Shown: positions 48,501-61,050 of the stretch, in pieces
Numbering within the stretch: position 1 is the stretch's first letter
How the letters are laid out: each line of letters opens with the position of its first letter
Assembly: GCA_013399305.1 (NCBI GenBank)
Contig: VXAI01000021.1
Coordinates: 6,848,794 to 6,912,793 of the forward strand
Direction: 5' to 3'
DNA from: Rostratula benghalensis
Lineage: Eukaryota > Chordata > Aves > Charadriiformes > Rostratulidae
Length of the DNA stretch: 64,000 bases
Position numbers and translations under genes: made by a program
Notes under the pieces: model-generated
Told to the model about the DNA's origin: nothing
Seen by the model: the letters and a program-made list of their open reading frames with translations, nothing else
Database searches by the model: none

Positions 48501-51189
48501 TGCTGTCTTATTATATAGTAATGAATCCTTAATACTCTGCTGTGATATAAGCAGTATTTCACAACATGTTAAGTTGTTTTTTTCCTCCTGAAAAACTGTG
48601 CCCGCTACATTTGTTCAAGTTTTCTACAACGCATTATCATTTATGGAGAATATGTCATCTCTTGTTACTTCCCTGTAAATACATTGATGTCATCCCATCT
48701 TAATGGGTAGTATAATACTCTTCATTAGACAGCTTATGCCCCCTAGTCTTTCCTCCCTAATAAAAGAGTCTAAATTTGCTAATTTTGAGAGGCTCACTTC
48801 TCCAAAACACCTTTTTTTCGGGAGGCAAGGGAGGGTTCAAAATGTTGATGTGAATATCCTCATTGTCATCTCTTCTTTTCTGATGCTTGCTTGAATATTT
48901 CATAACAGTTATGCTTTTTATAAAATAACCTGTCTAACTTTCTAAAGTGGGGGAGAGAGTAGATTTATCCATAATCTTTCCTGTGTTGTTTGATCTATGA
49001 AAGAGAAAAATATCCATAGGCTGACCACTTTAAGTTAGGAGAGAATAAAGCAGCGTGTCCCATCCATCAAGTTCATGCAGTTTCTTGAGAGATCCTGTAT
49101 AAAATACCAAGTGTATGTCAGCTTTCATGCTTACAATATCATGATTGTACACAAGCACAGAAAAAATATGGAATTTCAGGGCTTCTAAAGTTTTGTATAC
49201 TTTTAATTAGGATGCATACAGAAACATAGCCACATTCCTGCAATTGTTTCTTCACACAGAGTTCCTTATGCCTGTGCCAAGATTCATGGAGGTCATTGAG
49301 ATTCCGCATGTGCTGAACAGCAACAGTCTCAAGCTCTAGAGACTACTTGGATTCAGAGGTTTAGAGAAAAATTATGGATGTGTGCATTTCTTGTTCATAT
49401 GAGTTAGAAAATTAAACATAAAGCAAATTCTTTGTAATTCTGAATCAAGTCAAGCGGTGCAAACTCAATTGAATGAATTTTCCATATTATTACCTTTATC
49501 TATGAGACTATAATGTAACACTACGTTTTGTTGTACTTAACACTAAAATATATCTACTTAATACACAGGATTAGTTATGTGTTTTCAAAATGAATAGAGA
49601 TAACCTAATTTTACAGAAATCATACTGTATTATCTCCATTTTGTGCAAGATGGCAAATGTTAGTATTAATTAAAATGCATTAATGTCATATAATATTGCT
49701 GTTAAATTTTATGGAAATAATTTCCTCAAGTATATTTATAACCAAGATGTCTGCAAGCTAACAACTATGATTTGCAAGCTCTTTGTTCTTCTGAAAGTGT
49801 CATAAACCTTACTGACAGGTTCTAATCTTTGTTAAAATCATTGCTACTAAGCAATGAATAACATTCAACTCAAGCATCTTTGAGAGATCCAGACTTGTAA
49901 CGTTATTTGTATATAGAAATGGAAGTGACATTTTCTACCTGATTGTAGTACATACGGGTGTTGCTGAGTGATGATTGTTAACTTCAGTGGGACAATCTGC
50001 ATGCTTCTGGTGGGACATAAACGTGGTGTACCAAGTTTCTTGGACGCCACTGGAAACTAAGAGGTGTACAAGCATTTGAAGGTTAAACACTAATATAGCA
50101 GCCAAATATGCGCGTCTCTGGGTTGCTCTTTTTTAAGCAAGAGAAATATATACATTAAATACATAGCTCCTCTTAAACCTCACCCCTTACTTTTTACCAC
50201 CAGTACATTTTTTCACATTTGCTTTTGGCTCAGAAATACAATATAAAAACCTTTTTAGAAAGCTTTTCTCTCCTGTATCCTTTCTTTCTGGCTACATGAG
50301 TATTGAGACTGGAGGGCCCACCCCTGCATGCATTTGGCTTTGCTAGACGTTTCCTCTGTTTTTCCAGACCCTTTTTGTTTCCCTCGGATGTTATTGAATT
50401 TGTTGTTGTTACCTTATTGGAATTTATTTTGTATGCCAGCTTCCTCTACGGATTTCTTCAGCAGGACACCTGGTTTGAGTCAAATTATATATAAGCATGC
50501 AGAAGGCTTCTGATTTCCTGGAACAGCTAAAAGATGATTATGCTAAACAATAAATCTTTAGGTTGTGAATAATTTGAATTTTCTGCATTGGTTAGAGACA
50601 TTCATTATTTTAATCAGTGAATTGTAAGAAGCATTTGACTGAATTGATCTAAAATTACATTTAAATATCTTCTGCAAGGACATGGGAACCTATCTCAAGA
50701 TTCCTACGATAGATTTATTTTTTGGGGTGGTGCAAATAACGAGTGGTCATATCTTTAGTCAACATTTTAGGATTTTTTTTTTTCTGGATGTGAAAATTAC
50801 TTATGTAGATAAATAAAGGCAAAGTGCTTAGCATGCAAAACTGTGAAAATGATAAAATATGGACACTTACACAAGTGTATACACTAGCTAAGGGGAGCGG
50901 GTAGCTTAAAGCAAATGAACTATTTACCACAAGGGCTCTGAGCACTCGCTTCTGGGTAGTGGTAAATGCAATTACAATATTGTTTGTATTGCAATGAAAG
51001 AACTTAACCTCAAGAGCCATAAATGTATTCTAAACAGAGAGTATCACCTTGTGTTACCAAGTCCTCAAAGTTCTACAGCAGAAAGCAAGAGTCAAAATAT
51101 GCCAAAAATAAATACCAGTCCTGAAGCACTTCAGCACTGGATTTTGAGCTTTGCTTGCTTATGTACAGCAGAAGAATGGTGATTATGAC
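45510..51189. other. Non-genic unique sequence
   Basis: About 5.7 kb without a supported gene. A short CAA-rich run lies at 47134-47149, and acatgtact is repeated at 46248-46256 and 46261-46269. Frames of 60-101 codons show no domain. Confidence 0.6.
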
Positions 51190-51325
51190 ACAAGCCTGGG
51201 ACTCAAGATGTTTGAGGTTAAATTCCAAACCAGAGCAGGAATTTCGTACAAGACCTCAAACAAGTCTTTTTGTCTGTGTGTGCCTCAGTGTCCTCCCACA
51301 AAAGGGGTACAATGCCTATCATGCC
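51190..51325 (+). mobile_element. MIR-like SINE relic
   Basis: The segments acaagcctgggactcaag, gaggttaaattcc, acctcaaacaagtc, gtgtgcctcagtgtcctccc and aaaaggggtacaatgcc occur in the order of a MIR/CORE-SINE. In the consensus these correspond to 'gcctgggtt', 'gaatcc', 'gaccttgggcaagtc', 'tctgtgcctcagtttcctc' and 'aaaatggggataata'. The agreement is best around the conserved 'gtgcctcagt' core. Confidence 0.6.
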
Positions 51326-53252
51326 ATTTGTCTCTTCCACACGTATGCATTCTAGAGCTTTTCCTTGTAGGGTCTGCCTCTTTCCTGTGTGCAGCTTTTG
51401 GCACAGTGACACTGTTTTGTGAGACACAAGGCCCCTGCATGCACTTAAAGCCCAAAGATATAACAATGTTTTAGATGGAAGATCTTTGTTGAACTTAGCA
51501 ATAAGACTTCACAGAGTCTTACTAAGGATTGGTTTTGCATGCAGTTTTCCCACATACATGGAAGTATGTGTGGAGGAGTCAGTACATCTGTGTTCTTTAT
51601 TTTCTTTGTATTGCTTTCAGCCTGGTTTGATCAACGGGCTCTGGGCGAATATGACACCGTGGATCAAGCTTGTCATTTTTAATGGTAGAGAGGAGTCAAA
51701 AGTACTTTTCTAAGTGGCATGATAAAATGACAGATAGTGAGGAGGCAAATCTGAGAAAGGGTGTATATCTGAAAGTCTGATTGTCTTTTTCCAGCAGTTA
51801 TGGATCAGTATAAGGAAAAATGCTGCCTCCTTCAATGACTCTTGCCTAACTGCATCAGTATTCTAATCAACAAAAAATTGACCACCACCTTCGTTGACAA
51901 AGTTGTCATAAAAGCAGAAATATTGCTTACCCAAAGATAGCTTGCAATGCCAGCAACATAAATCACGTTAAGAAAAGAACAATAGGTCAGCAAATTATCT
52001 CTGTCCACTGAGATGTTTTCATGCTGACTCATTGATGATATTGTAACCACAGATTCACCTATTGTTGGAACACATTGAGTTACAAGATGGATGAGAAATA
52101 AAAAACATCTGTGACCTTTTTTCTCTGATCTGATGGGAATGAAAAAATTCTTTCATTATATTGTTCCACTGTGGGTCAAATTCTCACAGAATATATGTTC
52201 AGCAATCTGCAAAATGACAAGACCAGTATTCTCAGGTACAGTTCTTGCACCGAATCTGAAGCATCACTCACAATGTAGGAGCCTTTTGGGGACATAGATG
52301 ACTCTTTTTGTGATGTAGGTCCCGTTCAAGTGATCGTATTTCACAGCATTGCAAGTTTGAAGCCAGGTTTTGATTCTGTATTTTGTTGGTTTACTCAGGA
52401 TATTTCATCTAAAAGGGTATTGACTTTTAAAAGGCACCAGCTGTTCCTGAACAGTTAAACCTGCCCAAAGGTTAAAACTTTCAGAATGGCAGTATAAAAA
52501 TATGCCACATGTTTTGAAATGAAGCTGACTATACTGGCATTATGTGCTGTTCTTGTCAGCTCTTAGGTGCCGAAAACCCTGAATCACTTTAGAATCATCG
52601 TTAGCAGGGAGAAGGAATATCCCAACAGAGAATTTACAGTTCCTCTGATAAATACATCAAGAATTTAATCTAAATTTAGTCAAGTAATTTCTGTTCCTTA
52701 ATTTTACTTGTGTGTTAGTTATTCCATTCTCTGGGTATGCAATCTGCATCTCTACTTGCCTTCATTATCACAACATGGAGAATATATATTGAAAGACACT
52801 GTTTCTTCCTTTATGAGCTTTATTGTTCATTCCTAACTGTGAACCCAGTAACATCCTCACATAATCTGTAACTAATTGTGCAAGACAGACAAGCACCATA
52901 TTCTATTATTCTTGTTTTAGCAATTAGTATATGTAAATTGCATTGTTCATGGGAATAAAAGACATCCCTAGCGAGGCAAACATATTTCTTACTCTTACAA
53001 TGAATATACTCTCACTAAAAATAAATGTGCATATCTGGAAATAATAAAAATACAAAGACAGTGTAACACATTGGGTATGTTTGTATTGGTGTTCCTTTTT
53101 GATAATGAAAGGTTGATTTCCTTGCTAAGGTTTGTCTTGTATCATGCGTGTGTGTCTACATAGCAGTGTCCTGACACGGCATTGAAGGCCACTAGTTTGT
53201 ACATTAGTGTAACAGATATGCTTCTGGCACAGAAAACAATTCCACAGAAATC
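51326..53252. other. Non-genic sequence
   Basis: No supported gene. It contains a weak exon-like segment at 51621-51684 that is discussed under the findings. No repeat recognised. Confidence 0.55.
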
Positions 53253-53816
53253 AGAGAATCCCAGAATCATCATGGTTGGAAAGGACCTCTGAGATCACTG
53301 AGTCCAACCACACACACAAAAAACCCCCCTACAATCTCAGCCAGTAGAACATGCCCTGAAGTGCCACATCTAGAGGTTTCTTAAATACCTCCAGGGATGG
53401 TGACTCAACCACCTCCCTGGGCAGGCTGTTCCAGTGCCTGACCACTCTTTCAGGAAAGTAATTCTATCTAATAACTAACCTGAACCTCCCCTGCTGCAAC
53501 TTCAGACCATTTCCTCTGGTCCTGTCATTATTCACTTGGGAGAAGACGCCAACGCCCACTCTGTAACCTCCTTTCAGGTAGTTGTAGACAGCAATGAGGC
53601 CCTCAGCCTCCTCCAACTAAACATGCCCAGTTCCCTAAGCCTCTCCTTACAGGACTTGTTCTCTAGACTCCTCACCAGCTTGGTAGCTCTCCTCTGGACA
53701 TGCTCCGGCACTTCAAGTTCCTTCTTGCAGTGAGGGGCCCAGAACTGAACACAGAACTCGGGGTGAGGCCTCACCAGTGCTGAGTACAGAGGCACCATCA
53801 CTTCCATACTCCTGCT
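53253..53816 (-). mobile_element. CR1 LINE, 5'-truncated
   Basis: The 3' end is at 53253 (agaatcccagaatcatcatgg, terminal units in reverse complement), followed by tggaaaggacctctgagatc. Minus-strand translation from 53855 downward gives [20 protein letters not shown], then [15 protein letters not shown] and [11 protein letters not shown], characteristic of the CR1 reverse-transcriptase C-terminal region. A deletion or frameshift near 53600-53620 breaks the frame. It groups by sequence with the copy at 21669-22310. Confidence 0.95.
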
Positions 53817-56234
53817 AAGTCGTTTAGTTATCACTGGCTGCTCATGTAAATTCATGTTGTCAGTCTAGCAATGAAAGACAGCTGTGCAGGGCAAAGAGAC
53901 TGCTACCAAGGCTGGCACCATCTGGCCCTTTGCTCAAGAACATATTGTTCAGGCATACTGAAATGAAAAACAGAAATGTTATTTATTTCTAGCACCCTGC
54001 TTAAACTGAAACCTCAGTTATTCAGAACTGGCACACTCATAAGTTGTGGTCACTAAATGATGTCTGGAAAAAAAAGGTGCATGTTACTTTGACGTGCTCA
54101 TGGAATTAATATTGTAATTAATAAGATTTTACATTTACTATTAGGTTAATATTGTGGTGAAAATGACAAAATCGTAAAGCAGAAGAGTTTACAATGTGAC
54201 AGCCAGACAATTCTATGCTTTTAGAACAGTAACATGCTGTAGTACTTCTATACTTTTTGCCTCTTTTCTGATGCAGCTGTTCCAGCTTACAGAATAGATC
54301 AAGGGTTGTACAAGTACAAGTGGTTGTACACCACCATTGTCCATGCTGGTGTGCAGAATGAGAATCCCACACTGTGTGCCACACGCACTACCACATGTGC
54401 CATTGCATTTTTAAATAGAGATACAACCCAAGCTGCAGGAATATGTTCTGGTCTTCTGTCACTCCCATCTATACAGAAAAATTATACTGGAGTTAATTTT
54501 GACTAAAAACACAGTTTGGCTTATAAATCTGGCATAACATTTTTAGTGGAGATAGTTGATTTCGCTTCCTGTAATTGTTTATTTTGAGCCTGAAAGGCAG
54601 TTTGTTAAATACTTATGGTATTTACATATTAAGGCCTATATCCTTGATAGCTGTCAATGGTTAAAATTATAAGAGAATCTGTTGTCAGCTGAAGTGTTTA
54701 AACTAGTAGCATTCAATACTGGTATTCTAGTGTATTGGAAATAGCTTCTGCATAGCTGACCTTGCCTTCAGGCAGAGAGATAGTCTAGACAACTGCTTGA
54801 AATTGATTTCAGACCATTTTTTTCATGATCTATTGCCTTCTTGTCTTCCTTGAAATGGCAGAAATACATATGTGCTGTTACATCTTACTAGGAGAGCATA
54901 TATTTTTTAAGAAGTTCTGATTTAGTGATGAAAAAAGCATATGAAAAAATGAAAAAAGTAGAGCTAAAGGTATCTCTAACATAATAATAATCCTGATTCT
55001 TGCATCTTTGCTTACAGATATGGGATGGTATCAAGAAATACAAGCTTCTCATTGCTGGATTCCAGAAACGGTATTTCAAGTTTTGAGTAATGTGATTGAT
55101 ATCTATATGAACCCCATGATCTGAAAATTAGGCCCTTTTCAGGTACCACAGGCTGGACACCCTGAAAACTTTTGAATTATTTTTCACAGGAGGTGAATGA
55201 ATGCATTTTAAAATACATGCTATTTTTGAAATCTCATTTAGAGCTAAATTAAAGAAAAAAATAGTTTGTGTTTTGATGAACTTGGAAGCAGTTGTTGTCT
55301 GGGTGTGTATATGAATGAAGCTAACAATATGTGGATTGGTGGTGACATGTCTGAAATGTTTGGTCTGTATTGGGTAGAAGTTCAGTGTATTTAAGAGTTT
55401 TGTTGGGCATGTCACAAGTTAATAGCCAGTGTGTTCTCAGCTGTTCACTAGCAAACTTTCTAAGAAAGTGCTTCATAGGGGTTTCTGCACTTTGTGTGTT
55501 CTACCCTAAGCTGCTCAGTTTGTGACTGGGAAGAATGATGAGCACGAGCAGGAAAAGGTATGTGAGTCTTTACCCACCCTCTTTGGAGATGCCAAGCCTC
55601 AGCTTTGCCTTAGCTATTGGGCAGTCTCAGGAGAAAGCAGCAGACTCCTGAGGAGGGAGACTTTGGGTAATTAGGCAGTGTGGAACTTTAGATGTAGCTC
55701 ACATACGGTTAGTGGTGTGTATGAAATACTTTGGAAAGCCCTGTACTACAGCAAACAATGTTGTGGCCAGAGGGTCAGATTTTCCAAGGCTAAATATTCA
55801 CCATTCCATGTTTCACCATCTGATGTTCTTACAAGCTACTCAAATTCTTGACAGTGAATTTATGTGGTGATCTCCCTGTTTTTCTTTGTTTCTTCAAGGG
55901 GAGCTTAGCTCTATTGACATTCTGTGTCCTGGATATAAAGATCTTTCTGAAGATCCTAGTTTAAGCTTTTTGACATACCAAGGATATATCTTACTACTCA
56001 GGGGCTTAAAAAAAAACACAAAAAAGCAAGTAAGAAAGTGAACTGGCAGAGGAAACAATTGGAGACAAAAGTGGGTTAATTTGTATATCCAAATGGAAAT
56101 ACATATGGCACTTAAAGAAACTACTACCAGTAGATAAATTTTTTATAAGACTATACAATAAACCTGAATTTTAAAAACGTTTTTCTTTTCTAGTAGAAGG
56201 TAAAGAAAATATGATAGGTACCTATGTGTGCATA
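53817..56234. other. Non-genic unique sequence
   Basis: No supported gene. A possible terminal exon-like segment at 55018-55086 is treated under the findings. Frames at 54118-54506 and 55128-55415 have no recognisable motif. Confidence 0.55.
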
Positions 56235-56254
56235 TGTGTGTGTGTGTGTGTGTG
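56235..56254. repeat. (TG)10 microsatellite
   Basis: Ten perfect TG units, flanked by imperfect tgtgca and tatgtatg sequence. It is the longest dinucleotide repeat in the window and a likely length-polymorphic locus. Confidence 0.95.
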
Positions 56255-56340
56255 TATGTATGCAAAATACATCCTTTCTATTTTCTGAAAGTGATTCAGT
56301 ATGTCAGCTGAGTCAGCACAGCCTGAAAGAACATGATTAA

Positions 56341-56359
56341 TATACATCAGTGATGTATA
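56341..56359. repeat. Perfect 19-bp palindrome with central G
   Basis: TATACATCA (56341-56349), a central G, and TGATGTATA (56351-56359) form perfect 9-bp arms. The central TCAGTGA core is symmetric. No factor is assigned. Confidence 0.85.
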
Positions 56360-59314
56360 CCCTATATGTAAGATAATGTTCCTAATGTACTAGACCCTTC
56401 CAGAATTCCTAATTGAATACCAATTATATGTGTTGGTCCAAAAGCTAGTCAGAAGGAAAGAAACACAATGTCCCACCTCCCCTCCTCAATGAACCTGTGA
56501 TAATTTATTTACATTTTGATCACGTAACTGAAACATGCTTGTGTGCTGTTTTGAAGAAACTAGACACTCCTGCAGAATTTTTGAGAGAGAATTTGTGAGT
56601 AATCCCACTTAGTACCTCTGTTTTCCATGTGGAGCTAATAAATAATGTAATGATTCTATGTATTCCATAGCTTTTAGAAGAAGGGTTTACACAGACTAGT
56701 TGTACATATAACTAGCAACTCAGGGTGAAATAGGCATATTTTTTGGTACACCTTTGTGTTGTGTCAGTATTGGGGTATGCGTTCAGCTGTGTCGGTGGTC
56801 TGCTCAGTGTTTTCATTCCTTGATATTTATATTGTGTATTTGGTTGCCATCTGGAGTACCCACTTGGAATGTGGAGGTGGTGTTCTCCAGCAGTTACATA
56901 TGGTGTGCACTCAGGCATGCAGCGTCCTGTCTAAATACATCGCTAGTAAAGATGCAACGTGGACACTGTCCTGGAATTGTGATAGATTGCAGCAAAATGA
57001 ATTCCAATCCTTCCCACTTTGGACACCCTGCCCAGTTATGTGGATGCACCTTATGTGATGTTTAAGTCCCCTGATGGCTGTTACTGGCTACACTGAAACA
57101 CTCCCTGGCTGATAAGGGAGGCGTTAATGGAGTCCAAGATCAGGGGAGGATAAAGAGCACAAACAAGTAGCCATTTTCTAAACATCTCTATAAGCTTTTG
57201 AACTTAGTCCAATGAGGCTGTTAATGCAGACAGTAGCTTCGAGCATTTAGAATTAAGCAATATGAAAAATCACATTGAATAAATTAAAAGCCTGCAGTAA
57301 AGGCAGTAAGCTGCTGTAGAGCTACTGTATTTGTGGGGAAAGTGACTACATTTACATGCCTAAAATGAAATGGTGAGGGAAGTTTCAGTTCTAATATTCT
57401 TTTCAAAGTTTCAAATATGGTCAGAGCTAGTTGTTTAGATATTTAGTAGAGGTCTGTCCTCTGTTGTTTTGAGTGACATTTTGTGTAATGGATTTGTCAA
57501 AGTAAAGATGGAATGGCAATTACAGGATGAGAGAAATGAAAAGAGAGGAGGAGCAGGAAAGCCAGGTACCAATTGCACAAAGAAACACATAAAACCCCGA
57601 TGACTGCACGATATGGCTGTTGCGACTGTAGGCACTGCTACTTCAGCACTAAAAATGTTGGGAATTAATATTCTTGTTCCTAGGAAACTGTATAAGGATT
57701 ATTTTTGTACCACTTCCTTGTTTAAAAGACTCTGACAATGATAGGTGAATAGAAGCTCACATTTAGTGAAAATACTTCTACTGATTCATTTTAACTTCTT
57801 GAAAATGGACAGTTAGATATCTCTTTGAGGGAAGTAAGATTATTTAGCTCTAATAGCATGAGATAAATAACGTGCAAAGTCTTGTACATCTTGAAAAGCT
57901 TTACTTCCCATCACACTCACTGCAGATGGTATAAAGGTTCTTTTTCCCAGTAGGGTTATTCCATCCAGGAAAGAGAACAAGCCCCTTTTTTTATTCTTTA
58001 AATTGGATGAGCTAGATAACCATTAGGGAGTTTACCACTCCAAACCTGTTGATACTGACTGTCTGTGTATGGCTACAGGAACCCTCCTTCCTGTAACATG
58101 TTCCATCCACAGACCAGCCCTCAAACATCTCTTGGCCTCTGCCTCTTTCTCCAGTTATCTATCATAACCCCCTTGTTTCTTTTCTCTGTTTCTTTTTTCA
58201 GTATTTGGCCTTTTATCTTCCTCTTGTCGTTCTGAGATCATTCCAGCTGCCATTTTCTCTACTTTTATCTTACAAATCTTCCTCTAGTCTTCCTCTCTCA
58301 CATCTTCTGTTTTTCATTTTCATTGTCATGTATGTTTGTGCTTATAGGATTTTTCACCAGCTTTATCACTATAAAAACCTGCTGTGACTGCAGCTGGTAT
58401 ACAGCAGTATCTCTTTCCCCTGGTTATCTTAGATACCGCTGTGTGATAATTGAGGGTAGATGTTGAGTTTTCAGAGATCATTGTACCTCATGACAGGCTG
58501 TCAAAGCAGCAGGATACTGGCAACTGAAGGACACTGGCAGGTATTCAGATGAGAGTCAGATGAGAATGACTGGAGGAGTTAAGCACTTCCCATTAAGTAT
58601 ATTGGGATGGTTTCAGAGGGATTTTAAGGGGAAAAATTCTATTTAAAAATTAAAAAAACCCCCAACCTTTACTCTTTAGAAAATTGTAGCAGTTTAGCCA
58701 TTCAGGGAGGTTCAAAGAGAGGATCTGTGTTCTTAGGATTCCAGTAGCATTCAAACAATTATATGGTAAAACTATTGGCATCTCTACATTGTGGCATCCT
58801 GGGACAGGTCTGCAAACTTCACTGTGTGTTTATTCATTAATTACATTGTGATCTATCACTCTTATCAAAAGAAATGGGATGAGGATGTGTCTGTTAGCCA
58901 AAGAAAAGCACAGTATCAAACAAAACAGTTCCCTGAGAAGAAATGCACTTGGCAATCCAAAGAATGGCATGGAATGCATAGTAAACAGAGCACACATTTC
59001 TCAGCAATCGATTAACCTAAATGTACATAGGCAACTCGCATTTCACTTTGTGTTACTGTAGCTCTGCACACTATTATGCAGAAAATGCCAACACAATCTT
59101 GCTGCAGATTGAACTAAATAAAGCATTTACTTTGTGTGCTTGTAAATAAATGTTCCTATATTTCCCCAGTGCATTTTCAGAGTTTATTTCTAGAAGGTGT
59201 TTGGTTTTGTTTTGTTTGTTGTTACTGATTAATGTTAGTACTGGGACTGGAGATGCTAGTTCATTGTCACAGAAAAATACCTTGAGCACCATGTAGTCTG
59301 GGGGCTGCACTGAC
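56360..59314. other. Non-genic sequence
   Basis: No supported gene. The stretch 56740-57070 is less AT-rich, with overlapping + strand frames of 100 and 103 codons; it could be a decayed repeat, but I could not identify a family. The rest is AT-rich unique sequence. Confidence 0.55.
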
Positions 59315-59418
59315 GAATTAGAGTTTAGGAGTCTTGGGATCTTTTTAATCATTACTCTGCTGTTTGGCTTCAATGAGTCACTTCTGTTTTCTACATTGTG
59401 CCTGGTTTTGCTAATTAG
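59315..59418 (+). mobile_element. MIR-like SINE relic
   Basis: The segments aattagagtttaggagtctt, gggatc, ttactctgctgtttggcttc, atgagtcacttctg and cattgtgcctggttttgc align in order with an amniote MIR-type SINE ('ctaggagtctgg', 'cctgctgtgtgaccttgggc', 'aagtcacttc', 'tgtgcctcagtttcc'). The 130-codon minus-strand frame at 59074-59466, the longest in the window, is largely antisense to this relic and is not a gene. Confidence 0.55.
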
Positions 59419-60421
59419 AGGGAGAGAGAGCTGTCTTCTGCTAGGTGTTAATGTACTACAGGTCATCTACAGGGCAATGTTCATCTTGATTGTGACCTTA
59501 GTGCAATAAAATAAAAAATGATCAATTAACCAGTCTATTTACCATTTAACCAAAGAAGAGGATGACCAACTAACGCTGTTCTGTCTAGTCATTATCATGC
59601 TGTAAAACTTGGCAGGCCATTGCTGATTTGTTAGATGCTCAAGGTATAGTAAGGCTGATAAGTACTGGAGTCTAAGTCATGGCTCTGAACTGCAGCTTTT
59701 TGGGCCATCCTGGCTTCTGTTTAAAAGTTCATCATCCTAATGGCCAATGACATATATAATATAGATACTTCTATAGAATCTTCAACTTAAAATAAACATG
59801 CAGGGAAGGGAAATGGGGAGACCAGACAGGGGAATGTTATTTTAAAATTTGTGAGTTGAGACAGAAAGCCCACAGACCTTAGCTAGTGTAGTAATTGAGT
59901 TCAAATGTTGAGAAAATAGTCTAATATTGTGTCTGTTCATGCTACATTTCTGTGAAAATACCATCATTATTATAGCAATCATAAAAATAAATGCAGTGTT
60001 GCCATTGTTTAGTAGACTCTACTGTCTGGAAGAACTAAGTAGGCAATACCACACATTTCATCCGAGGTAGAATTCTTTGCACAGTGAATACAAGCATTTC
60101 CATTAAGGCTGAAGATGAGCTACTGTGAACTCCATTGTAAAATATAGATTACAGTTTATGCTAAATTCTTCTTTCTTTACACTTTATTGTTTTCCATTTC
60201 TCAGAATCTGACAGACGTGCATCTAGAGTGTCCTATAAAACTTCCTGCTTCAAGAATTCTTGATGGAATTGTTCAGTTCTGCCTACGCAATTTCAAATAC
60301 ATTTATTTTCTAGCTGATTTTAAGACTAGACTACAAAGAGCTACCCCAAGTGCAGTAGAAAGCAAATTTAGAACTATGTCCTACCTGGCTGGTGACTGGA
60401 TATCTAACTGTACAGAAGAAA
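59419..60421. other. Non-genic sequence with an exon-like open segment
   Basis: Mostly AT-rich unique sequence. From 60205 to 60421 one + strand frame stays open between an acceptor-like and a donor-like site; see the findings. No repeat recognised before the CR1 that begins at about 60422. Confidence 0.5.
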
Positions 60422-61050
60422 GTGAGCCTCCCTGGAGCCTTCTCTTCTCCAGGCTGGACAACTCCAACTCTCTCAGCTTGTCTTCATAGGAGAGGTGCTC
60501 CAGCCTCTGATCATCTTTATGGCCCTCCACTGGACCCGTTCCAACAGGTCCATATCCTTCCTGTGTTGAGAACTCCAAAGCTGGATGCAGCTCTCCATGT
60601 GGGGTCTCACCAGAGCAGGGGTAAAATCACCTCCTGTGACCTGCTAGCCACGCTTCTTTTGATGCAGCCAGGATGCGATTGACTATCTGGGCTGTGAGTA
60701 CACATTGCCAGCTCATGTCAAGTTTCTCATCCACCAACACCCCTGAGCCTTTCTCCTCAGGGCTGCTCTCAAGCCATTCTCTGCCCAACCTGTATTCGTG
60801 CCTGGGATTGCCATGACCCATGTGCCAGGCCTTGCCCAGTTGAAATTCATAAGGTTCATAAGGTTCACACAGGCCCAACTCTCAAGCCTGTCCAGGTCCT
60901 TTTCCCTTTCCTCCAGTGTGTCAGCCACACAACACAGCATGGTGTTGTTGGCAAGCTTGCTGAGGGTGCACTCTATTCCACTGTCCATGTCTCCGATAAA
61001 GGTGTTAAACTGAGTCCCAGTACCCCTGAGGAACACCACTCATCACTGGT
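60422..61050 (-). mobile_element. CR1 LINE internal fragment lacking its 3' end
   Basis: On the + strand it begins inside the element (cttctcttctccaggctgg), so the final few hundred bases of CR1, including the ATTCTRTG units, are missing. Minus-strand frames at 60381-60578, 60627-60878 and 60713-61039 give successive pieces of the RT domain: the LEHLSYEDKLRELELSSLEK segment, the LESSPEEKGSGVLVDEKLDM segment, and FNTFIGDMDSGIECTLSKLA. The catalytic FADD-type motif reads LANN (60944-60955). A 9-bp tandem duplication (60846-60863) adds three residues, and frameshifts separate the pieces. It is a dead copy. Confidence 0.92.

Noticed and set aside
55521..55558. A 38-base splice-flanked segment before gtatgtgag
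   Set aside because: The acceptor context is poor, the length is not a multiple of three, and nothing supports it beyond a donor match.
56740..57070. A less AT-rich stretch with overlapping 100-codon frames, considered as a decayed LTR or retroviral fragment
   Set aside because: No TG...CA boundaries, primer-binding site, polypurine tract or retroviral motif could be identified.
59074..59466. The longest ATG frame in the window, 130 codons on the minus strand
   Set aside because: It is largely antisense to a MIR-like SINE relic, has no recognisable domain, and its length is within chance expectation for 64 kb.
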